8,656 bases of DNA from Nanobdellota archaeon (GTDB lineage Archaea; Nanobdellota; Nanobdellia; Pacearchaeales; GW2011-AR1), in the NCBI GenBank assembly GCA_018901625.1, contig JAHIEM010000039.1:1-8656 (forward strand), given 5' to 3'. Of the stretch, positions 1-6,500 are shown piece after piece; position 1 is the first letter of the stretch; the number at the start of each line of letters is the position of its first letter. The notes beneath the pieces were generated by a model. That model worked only from the letters and a program-made list of their open reading frames with translations, was not told the origin of the DNA and searched no databases. The position numbers and the translations under genes are program-made.

Positions 1-1
1 G

Positions 2-418
2 AAGGCAGTTCTAGAGATGCTTGAAGAAATAAAGAAAAACAAGTGGAAAATTAAGATAGCTGCAGAGACAATGGGCAAGATTAATGTGTTTGGGTCTGCA
101 GAAGAGATTCTTAGGCTTGTTAAAGAAACTGGATGTTCTTTCTGTCTTGATTTCGCTCACTTACTTGCCAGAGAACAGGGAAAAATAAGATATGAAGAAA
201 TCTATGAAAAGTTTAAGAGTTTTACTGAAATACACTGCCATTTTTCTGGAATTATTTATGGGGAGAAGGGGGAAAAGAGCCATAAACTAACTCCTGAAGT
301 TGAGATAAGAAATCTGCTTTCTAGCCTGCCTAAGAATAAGGACATTACAATTATTAATGAGTCTCCAGAGCCTATTCAAGACAGCTTGAAGATGATTGAG
401 ATTTGGAAGAAGATTTAA
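2..418 (+). CDS. nfo: Endonuclease IV-like (Nfo/AP endonuclease family 2) TIM-barrel protein, C-terminal part
   Basis: The reading frame is open from base 2, so the gene starts upstream of the window; the ATG at 17 is probably internal. The visible 138 residues match the second half of the endonuclease IV fold, which cleaves DNA 5' of abasic sites in base-excision repair using a metal cluster. Visible family landmarks, in order, are ETMGK (Glu ligand), CLDFAH (Asp and His ligands), HCHFSG (His ligand), GEKGEKSH (His) and a final INESP (Glu ligand). One point is odd: the residue two before the His of GEKSH is Lys, where bacterial Nfo has a metal-binding Asp; I believe archaeal members often look like this, but it leaves room for a related TIM-barrel enzyme. 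The TAA stop overlaps the stop of the convergent gene in the shared bases TTAA. Confidence 0.72.
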   Translation, partial: KAVLEMLEEIKKNKWKIKIAAETMGKINVFGSAEEILRLVKETGCSFCLDFAHLLAREQGKIRYEEIYEKFKSFTEIHCHFSGIIYGEKGEKSHKLTPEVEIRNLLSSLPKNKDITIINESPEPIQDSLKMIEIWKKI

Positions 419-669
419 TTGAGATTATGGGCAGGCTGAGCAAGAACTACTGAAACAATCTTGCCTGTTTTGCTGTCTCTTATTTCATATTCAAAGTTTC
501 TATTTCTTAGGAACTCCTGCAGGGTTTGCAAGTTTAAATTATAGAAGCAGTACAAATGCGGAATTTCTGCTTTGTCAACTCTATACTGTTCTTCAATTAT
601 TTTCCCAGAGAAACCTTCAAGCATAATCCCTTCAAGTTCTGCATTGTGAGTAAACAAATCAACTTCCAT
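415..669 (-). CDS. Hypothetical protein, 84 aa, downstream partner of RHH gene
   Basis: I do not recognise this small protein. It is acidic in its first half (residues 1-35), aromatic-rich in the middle (HLYCFYNLN, about 38-46), and then has a likely helix (LQTLQEFLRNRN) and a probable beta hairpin, YEIRDSKTGKIVSVVLA, at about 61-78. No membrane segment or signal peptide is seen. It starts 6 bases after the stop of the RHH gene on the same strand, so the two are almost certainly co-transcribed. No Shine-Dalgarno sequence precedes its ATG, so translation may depend on coupling to the upstream gene. Its last codons overlap the end of the convergent endonuclease gene by 4 bases. An RHH protein followed by a small protein suggests a toxin-antitoxin arrangement, but the sequence lacks recognisable RelE or PIN motifs, so that is only a possibility. 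Confidence 0.7.
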   Translation of the reverse strand: MEVDLFTHNAELEGIMLEGFSGKIIEEQYRVDKAEIPHLYCFYNLNLQTLQEFLRNRNFEYEIRDSKTGKIVSVVLAQPAHNLN

Positions 670-675
670 GGCTGG

Positions 676-1041
676 TTATTTTCTAATTGGTTTTCTATTA
701 ATCAAGAACTTGCTTCTTCTGTTTTGGTTCTGAGTTCTTCTTTCTCTCTCTTCTGAACTGTTTTTCTCCTGTGTTTTTTCCTGAGATTTTCCTGATTTTT
801 CAAGAGGTATATTGGAGTATACCTGCTGGTTCCTTTTTAGTTTCAAGTCTATGCCCTTGAGTATACCCTGGGCTGATTCTGGATTGCTCCTAATAGTGTT
901 TAGAATGAACAGCATTTTTCTGATTATCTCATCATAACTCTCTCTTTCAAATTCCTTCAGATGGTCAAGCCTCTCCTTTGTTTCTGAGCTTATCTTTATC
1001 GTCGTTATCTTGCGATTTTTCTTGATTTCTTTGCTGTCCAT
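676..1041 (-). CDS. Ribbon-helix-helix DNA-binding protein with disordered basic tail
   Basis: The first 48 or so residues fit the RHH (MetJ/Arc/CopG-like) fold: a short beta strand ITTIKIS at 12-18, helix 1 SETKERLDHLKE at 19-30, and helix 2 SYDEIIRKMLFIL at 35-47. Such proteins dimerise through the strand and bind short palindromes, often repressing their own operon or acting as antitoxins. Residues from about 75 to 121 are low complexity, rich in Ser, Gln, Glu, Arg, Asn and Lys, and probably disordered; a C-terminal tail can bind a partner protein. The ATG at 1041 is supported by a TATA box centred about 26 bases upstream, implying a leaderless mRNA. A GTATAC palindrome between TATA box and ATG is a candidate self-operator. 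The gene for an unknown 84-residue protein follows after 6 bases. Confidence 0.8.
   Translation of the reverse strand: MDSKEIKKNRKITTIKISSETKERLDHLKEFERESYDEIIRKMLFILNTIRSNPESAQGILKGIDLKLKRNQQVYSNIPLEKSGKSQEKTQEKNSSEERERRTQNQNRRSKFLINRKPIRK
805..824. repeat. 7-bp perfect inverted repeat inside RHH gene
   Basis: AGGTATA (805-811) and TATACCT (818-824) are perfect inverted copies separated by 6 bases, within the RHH coding sequence. The half-site GAGTATACC at 815-823 recurs exactly at 859-867, and GTATAC also occurs in the RHH promoter. It could be a secondary binding site for the RHH protein or chance in AT-rich DNA. Confidence 0.35.
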
Positions 1042-1046
1042 TGAAT

Positions 1047-1065
1047 GGTATAAAGAAGTATACTT
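1047..1065. promoter_or_regulatory. Candidate operator between RHH TATA box and start codon
   Basis: AAGTATACTT (1056-1065) is a perfect 10-bp palindrome. A further half-site GGTATA lies at 1047-1052. Both sit between the TATA box (1064-1071) and the start codon (1041), where a bound repressor would block transcription initiation. Since RHH proteins typically recognise short palindromes and repress themselves, autoregulation is a reasonable inference; there is no direct proof. Confidence 0.45.
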
Positions 1066-1071
1066 TATAAA
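1064..1071 (-). promoter_or_regulatory. TATA box of the RHH operon
   Basis: TTTATAAA, preceded on the minus strand by the A-rich stretch AACAAAA that could act as a BRE. Its centre is about 26 bases from the ATG at 1041, which puts the expected archaeal transcription start at or next to the start codon (leaderless mRNA). Confidence 0.55.
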
Positions 1072-1117
1072 TTTTGTTATTTTGTAGTAACTATTTAATC
1101 ACAACAGAACAACAATC

Positions 1118-1125
1118 TTTATAAA
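1118..1125 (+). promoter_or_regulatory. TATA box of the S-layer-like gene
   Basis: TTTATAAA, identical to the divergent RHH box. It is centred about 48 bases before the ATG at 1170, predicting an AT-rich 5' leader of roughly 20 bases with no clear Shine-Dalgarno sequence. A weaker box around 1143-1150 (TTTTAACT) would instead give a leaderless start. Confidence 0.5.
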
Positions 1126-1169
1126 CCCTGAAAAGGTGTTAATTTTAACTAAATTTTAAAAAACTTAAG

Positions 1170-2423
1170 ATGAAATCGAAAGTAATTTTGGTTTCCTTGT
1201 TAACAATTTTTGCAGTTTTAGTAGCATCAGTGCTAGTAAGCGCAAGTGATTTAGCTGTTAGCAATTTGAGAGTATCTATCAAGGGAGTTGAATTTTCAAA
1301 CTTCTTTGGAGATATTGTTGAAGCAGATGCTGGCGAGACAATCCCTATAAAGGTTGTTTTTGCAGCATGTGAAGATGTCCAAGACGTAAGAGTCAAGGCA
1401 GAAATCTCTGGATACAGAGAGGACATAACAGCTAGTACAAGCAGATTTGACATTTCGGATGGAGCAACATATTCAAAGCTTTTGTCTTTGAAAGTTCCTA
1501 CAGATGTTGACCCTGCAGAAGACTACACTTTGACTGTCAGAATAGAAGCAAAGAACAAAGAGTTTGAACAGGAATTCACTTTGAGAATTCAGAGAGAGTC
1601 CTACAATCTTGAAGTTCTTTCTGTTGAGACAGCTAGACAAGTTACTGCTGGTTCAAACCTTGCAGTAAATGTAGTTTTGAAGAACAGAGGATCTCACAGA
1701 GTTGATGACACCTTTGTTGTTGCTAGAATCCCTGCACTGAACATAGAGAAGAGAGTCTACTTTGGTGATTTAACACCAATGGACGGACATGAGATAAGCA
1801 TTGACTTTAATGGCAATGTTTTCTTATACGAAGACTCTGATAAGGAAGACGCTGCTGAGAGAACATTGTTCTTAGCTATTCCTTCTGATGCAAAAGCAGG
1901 AGTTTACAACCTAGAGGTTGAAGCAACTACTGCAGACACAACTACAAAAACAACAAAGAGTATTGTTATAGCAGGTACAGAACAAAGATCAGATGTTTTG
2001 ACTGCTCTGACAAGCAAAGATGTGCAGTCAGGAGAAACTGTAACTTACGACTTAGTTATAATCAACTCTGGCGATAAGATAGCAGTTTATGAGATTGTTC
2101 CTGAAAGTGCGCAGAACATGATTGTAAGTGTTGATGAGCCAATAGTTACAGTGCCAGCTGATTCCAGCAGAACCGTTAAGGTTAGTGCTACAGCAGGCGA
2201 TGTAATGGGCACATTCAACTTTGCAGTTAATGTTAACAGCCAAGACCAGCTTGTGAAGAGAGTTAATTTCTCTGCCAATGTAGGCAAGAAGTCATTCTCA
2301 AACAATGTGATGGTTTTAACTGTTATCCTTGCAATAATTTTTGTTGTGCTATTGATAGTGCTTATAGTGCTATTAACAAGAAAGCCAGTTAAGACAGAAG
2401 AATTCGGGGAAAGCTACTACTAA
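1170..2423 (+). CDS. Putative S-layer / surface protein with Ig-like domains and C-terminal anchor
   Basis: This 417-residue protein has a classical secretion signal (MKSK, then a hydrophobic run to about residue 22 and a likely cut near ASVLVSAS), an extracellular region of about 350 residues, one membrane helix near 381-403 (VMVLTVILAIIFVVLLIVLIV) and a short charged cytoplasmic tail. The outer region is beta-rich and reads as about three Ig-like modules: roughly 26-145, 147-270 (CARDB-like, with LAVNVVLKNRG), and 275-372 (NEW3-like, with SGETVTYDLVIINSG). This arrangement matches the COG1361-type proteins annotated as putative S-layer proteins in DPANN archaea. It probably sits in the cell envelope, anchored in the membrane with its Ig-like array outside. 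It is transcribed alone: a divergent promoter lies upstream and a poly-T terminator follows. Fold and location are well supported; formation of an actual S-layer lattice is inferred. Confidence 0.8.
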   Translation: MKSKVILVSLLTIFAVLVASVLVSASDLAVSNLRVSIKGVEFSNFFGDIVEADAGETIPIKVVFAACEDVQDVRVKAEISGYREDITASTSRFDISDGATYSKLLSLKVPTDVDPAEDYTLTVRIEAKNKEFEQEFTLRIQRESYNLEVLSVETARQVTAGSNLAVNVVLKNRGSHRVDDTFVVARIPALNIEKRVYFGDLTPMDGHEISIDFNGNVFLYEDSDKEDAAERTLFLAIPSDAKAGVYNLEVEATTADTTTKTTKSIVIAGTEQRSDVLTALTSKDVQSGETVTYDLVIINSGDKIAVYEIVPESAQNMIVSVDEPIVTVPADSSRTVKVSATAGDVMGTFNFAVNVNSQDQLVKRVNFSANVGKKSFSNNVMVLTVILAIIFVVLLIVLIVLLTRKPVKTEEFGESYY

Positions 2424-2430
2424 ATTTAGA

Positions 2431-2476
2431 TTTTTTATTTTTTTATTTTTTTTAATTTAGTATCTTTCTCTTTTTT
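2431..2476 (+). terminator. Poly-T terminator after the S-layer-like gene
   Basis: Several T runs (2431-2436, 2438-2444, 2446-2453 and 2471-2476) begin 8 bases after the stop codon. Archaeal RNA polymerase terminates intrinsically at such T tracts without needing a hairpin. Confidence 0.65.
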
Positions 2477-2483
2477 ATTAAGA

Positions 2484-2492
2484 TTTAAATAA
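2484..2492 (+). promoter_or_regulatory. TATA box of the 101-aa gene
   Basis: TTTAAATAA is centred about 25 bases before the ATG at 2513, predicting a leaderless transcript. The AGAAGA just before the ATG is a poor Shine-Dalgarno match. Confidence 0.5.
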
Positions 2493-2512
2493 GCGAGAAA
2501 TAAGAGAAGAAA

Positions 2513-2818
2513 ATGAAAAAACAAGTTGAAACAAACAAAAGAAAACCAAAAACACCAGCTGATAGAGAGCCAGATAAAAGATATTTTGCTATTTCAAGAT
2601 TAGACACTGTTGTTGGGCAAGTTGAATTAATAACTCCTGATGCTATTTACACAATAGCTAATAATAGGATTGCAAGTGTTGAGCTTGTTGCTGATTATGA
2701 TTCAGAAGTAAGAAAGAGAATGAGTGAATTAGCTGAGAGAGCGCTTGTTGCAGGAGGATTTTATCATGGAGAATATAGAATTCAGTTTAATCCTGAAGTA
2801 AAAATTAGGTTAGCTTAA
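2513..2818 (+). CDS. Hypothetical protein, 101 aa
   Basis: I do not recognise this family. The first 23 residues form a polar, strongly basic and probably flexible tail (KKQVETNKRKPKTP...). A compact domain follows, with probable beta strands at about 24-29 (YFAISR), 33-40 (VVGQVELI), 44-49 (IYTIAN) and 53-59 (IASVELV), a charged helix at 62-80 (SEVRKRMSELAERAL) and a final strand around 88-99. The alternating hydrophobic pattern suggests a real folded protein, soluble and cytoplasmic, with no signal peptide or membrane helix. A basic tail on a small beta-alpha domain might suggest nucleic-acid binding, but that is a guess. The start is fixed by a TATA box 25 bases upstream and by the terminator of the preceding gene. 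Confidence 0.7.
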   Translation: MKKQVETNKRKPKTPADREPDKRYFAISRLDTVVGQVELITPDAIYTIANNRIASVELVADYDSEVRKRMSELAERALVAGGFYHGEYRIQFNPEVKIRLA

Positions 2819-2886
2819 AATGACAAGTGAAGAAATAAGATATTATGCAAAAATGGGCTTGTAATTCTTTACTAACCTGCTTTTTA

Positions 2887-2894
2887 TTATAAAT
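2887..2894 (+). promoter_or_regulatory. TATA box of the 185-aa gene
   Basis: TTATAAAT is centred about 24 bases before the ATG at 2915. This supports that start over the out-of-frame ATG at 2898, which opens only an 18-codon frame. Confidence 0.5.
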
Positions 2895-2914
2895 TAGATG
2901 GGCAAGGAAGAAAG

Positions 2915-3472
2915 ATGGGTACTGCGAGATTTAATATGGAAGACACAAATATAGGAAGTTTAGTTGATAAAAGGAATGGCGATACATTAGAAGAACATGT
3001 AACTGTATTGAGGCGGATAGTTGAAAGAGCAGAAATGCCTGCATTTATTACAGGATATTGCACTGCTGAAGATGAAATTTATCTACAGGTCACAGATTTT
3101 ATACAACATCAACTCAAAATCCCTTCTCAAGCAGTTAGGGAGATTGAATTACAAAGAAATATGAGGAATCTTTCTGATTATTTCAGAGAACATAAAGCAG
3201 AACTCCAAGCTTGTCCTGCTGATGTGCTTCTTGTGAGAGCAAGATATTTTGAAAGGGTGTTATATGGTGTTCTTAAGGGGGGTCAGGGAAGAATGGCACA
3301 TGATTTTGACCAGGATATTGGGGAAAATCAAAATAAAAGAAGACATGCTGGGCTTGACAAGAAGATTATAGTGGTTAGTCAAATTAGTTGTTCTGAAGGA
3401 AAGGAGATGTATGACATAGCACTTAGCAGTGCTTGTGCTTCTCAATTTAAAGGTTTTATATATAGATTTTAA
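2915..3472 (+). CDS. Hypothetical protein, 185 aa
   Basis: I do not recognise this protein. Residues 22-120 look mostly alpha-helical, for example TLEEHVTVLRRIVERAE (24-40) and ADVLLVRARYFERVLYGVL (102-120). A polar, basic loop follows (about 121-149, with FDQDIGENQNKRRHAG), then a probable strand KKIIVVSQISCSE (149-161) and a closing helix and strand. Six cysteines lie at about 49, 100, 159 and 174 and nearby positions without a clear metal-binding spacing. No signal peptide or membrane helix is present, so it is probably cytoplasmic. The start at 2915 fits a TATA box about 24 bases upstream; Met8 is an alternative. The gene converges on the SMC gene with 39 bases between their stops, and nothing links the two functionally. 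Confidence 0.66.
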   Translation: MGTARFNMEDTNIGSLVDKRNGDTLEEHVTVLRRIVERAEMPAFITGYCTAEDEIYLQVTDFIQHQLKIPSQAVREIELQRNMRNLSDYFREHKAELQACPADVLLVRARYFERVLYGVLKGGQGRMAHDFDQDIGENQNKRRHAGLDKKIIVVSQISCSEGKEMYDIALSSACASQFKGFIYRF

Positions 3473-3483
3473 TCCTAAAATTA

Positions 3484-3510
3484 GTGAGAAAAAAGAAAAA
3501 ATAGGAGAAA
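3484..3510 (-). terminator. Poly-T terminator after the SMC gene
   Basis: On the minus strand the sequence just after the SMC stop codon is T-rich, with runs of 4 to 6 T broken by C (TTTTCTCC, ATTTTTTC, TTTTTTCTC). This fits an archaeal intrinsic terminator. No comparable T run serves the convergent 185-aa gene on the plus strand. Confidence 0.45.
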
Positions 3511-3511
3511 A

Positions 3512-6500
3512 TTAAATCTGCAAGCTGATTATCCTAGAAATCCCGTCCTGCATTGTAACCCCGTATAAGATGCTTGATTCTATCATCAAAGCATCATTGT
3601 GAGTTACTATTATGTACTGGCCTGATTTTATATGCTTCTTAATCAGAGCAGCTAGTTTTTCTGAGTTTCTCTTATCAAGGGCAGCATCAATCTCATCAAA
3701 GATATAGAAACAATAGGGCTTGTGCTCCTGAATCGCGAATATTAAAGACAAAGCAACTAATGTCTGCTCTCCTCCTGACAAAGAGGTAACATCAAAATAC
3801 TTGCCCTTGCCAACTTTTATTATTATGTCCAAGCCAGCAGCAAAAGGGTCTTCTTTGTTTTCTAAATCTAAAAATGCCTGCCCTTTTGTGTAGAGCTGCA
3901 TAAAGTTTCTTGTGAAGAGCTCGTTTATTGAGATAAGAGTTTTCATAAATGTTTTTTTCTTTTTTAAGTCAATTTCCTTAATAATCTTCATTATCTCTAG
4001 TTTTTCGTTTTCCAATTGAGCAGCTTTTTCAGCTATTGAATCATACTCTTTTTTAATCTCATCATAAACCTCCAGAGCTTTCATATTTACAGAGCCAATT
4101 ATCCTGATTGAGTCTTCTGATTTCTGAAGTTTCTCTTTCAGAAACTCTATGCTTCCTGAAATAAGCTCTACTCCTGAATAGGCTAGGAAGTCTGTGTCAA
4201 TTGTTTGCTTTTCTGCATCAATCCTCGCTCTGTGAATCTTTACATCATTCAGCTCAGATTCCTGCAACTGGATTTCGTGCTGTTTTGTTATAAGATTGTT
4301 ATTAATCTCCTGAAGATTTTTCTGGAACTTTGTTCTTTGGTCAAACATCTCATTGAATCTCTCCTTGAGCTTTTTTTCCTGGACTTCTTTCTCTTCCAGC
4401 AATGAAGAATTTTCATCTATCTCGCGCTCTTTTTCTTTTATTTCCTGAGCAAGGTCTTCTTCATCACGAACTGCCTGTTTTATGTTTAGCTTAGTCTGGT
4501 TTAAATCGCGTGTTTTCAATTCCAGCTCAACATCAATGTTTTCCTCTGTTCGCGCAGAGATTTGCTCTATCTCCAGAAGGGTTTGCTCGTATTTTTCTTC
4601 TGAATATTTAAATTTGTTCTGCATCTCTTCATGCTTTTCCCGGGTTTTAGCAATCTCTGATAATTCAGATTCGAGATTCTTTCTTTCAAGCTCTAACCTC
4701 TTGAGATTATTTGTTCTTGATTCAATGTTGTTCAGTTTTACAAATTCGACTTCTATTTGTGAAATAATCTGCTTTGCTGATTCTACTACCTGTTTTAGTG
4801 CAGAAATTTCACCTGAGGATTTAGATAATTCCTGCCTGTTCTTTTGGAGTGAATCTGAAAGCTGGGATATTTTTGAGTCAGAATCAGAGTAGACGTGTTC
4901 AAGATGCTCGCGAGTTATCTTGCTCTTGCATAGAGGGCAGATATCAAGTTTTGATACCTGTATCTTTATGTCATTGTGCTCATCTATCTGAGATTCAAAA
5001 ATTGATATATTCTTCTCGAGAGCCAGTTGTTTTTCTTCTAGTTCTTTTAGTTTTTGAGAGCTCTCTGTTACCTCCTGCTTTTTCTTTTTCAGAATTTCCT
5101 GGGCTTGCTGAACTGACTTGTGAGTTAAGTCCTGGCCAAGTCTTGTTATCTCCTGGAGAATAAAATCTGATTCATTCTTGTTTCTCTGAATTTGGATTCG
5201 TTTGTCTTCTGTTCTCTGCTTAAGACTTGCAAGCTCCTGCTTAAGGCTGTAGAATTTTCTCTTGTCTCTTTCCAGTTCTTCAAAGATTTGCTTTTTGTGT
5301 TCCAGTTCACGCTGCTTGTTTGCCTGAAGAGGGGATTTTTTCTGAAGTTCTGATATCTGGAGCTCTAAATCATTTATGTTTTGCTCTGCTCTTAATTTTC
5401 TAGCCTTTACTTCTTCCAGCTTTCTTACTGCATTTTCCTGATGAACTGACAGGCCTGCAAGATTTTCCTTGAGCTCTGTAAGCTCAGAATAGAGAGTTTC
5501 TTGCTCTATGCCTGTTGATTTTTGTATATGCAGGTTAATCTCATTTATTTTTTGCTCTATTGCTGTAATCTGGTTCTGAAGTTCCTGAATAGCTGCTCTG
5601 TGTTTTTCTCTTGACTTGTTTTTCTTCTCTATTTCCTCTTCTATCCTCTTTATTTCGCGCTTTTTCTCATCAATCTGCTTTGATAGTATTGCTGCCTTGC
5701 ATTTTTTTACTGTTTCTTCCAGATGCTTGAATTTAAGGGCCTGCTGTCTCTCCTGCTCAAGGTTTCTTAGATATGCTGTTCTCTCTCTCAGAATTGCGCC
5801 AACCTCGCGCAGTTTTTCATCTGTTTTTTCCAGTTCGTGCAGAGATTTTTCTTTTCTTGCCTCGTATACAGAGATTCCTGCAACCTCTTCTATAACCTGC
5901 CTTCTCTCTTCTGGACGCATTTTTACGAAACTTTGAATCTCTCCCTGGAGGATAATATTATATCCATTTGGGTCTATTCCTGCAACAGAGAGAAGCTCTA
6001 AAACCTCGTTTCTTGTTTTTACCTCGCTGTTAATCTTGTAGATTGACTGGCCATTGTGCCTCAGAATTCTCTCAATTATTATCTCGTTTTTTTCTATTGG
6101 AAATCCCTTGTCAGAATTGTCAAAAACTAGTTTTACATTCGCTTCTGGGGCTGCCTTGTGCAAACTTGTCCCTGCAAAGATGAGGTTTGCTGATTTTGCA
6201 GCACGCATTGATTTTGCAGATAGTCTTCCGAGAACAAAACATATTGAATCTGTTACATTGCTGTTGTGGACGAAAATATTGTTTGCTATAAAGTTGTGGT
6301 TATCCTCTATTGTTAAATCGTATACATACTCGGGTCTTTCTAGCTTTTCTATAGAAATTACCTGATCCCAGTAGATATCTGAAGTTGAAATGGCTGTTAA
6401 GAGCTGGATAATTTCTCTTGCCCTTATTATTCTTTGTTCGAGAGCACTTTTTATAAGACAATAAAACTTTTCAAGATTTTCTTGTCTAGGATGGAATCTT

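Noticed and set aside
1145..1453. A 102-codon minus-strand frame opposite the start of the S-layer-like gene
   Set aside because: Antisense shadow of a clear secreted-protein gene, with Ser/Thr-rich composition and no homology.
2820..2864. A 14-codon open frame (MTSEEIRYYAKMGL) starting just after the 101-aa gene
   Set aside because: Too short to judge, no separate promoter, and no recognisable product; possibly chance.
4205..6365. Several plus-strand open frames of 66-136 codons opposite the SMC gene
   Set aside because: They are rich in Ser, Phe, Leu and Cys, as expected for the antisense of Glu/Lys-rich coiled coil, and are shadows of the SMC frame.
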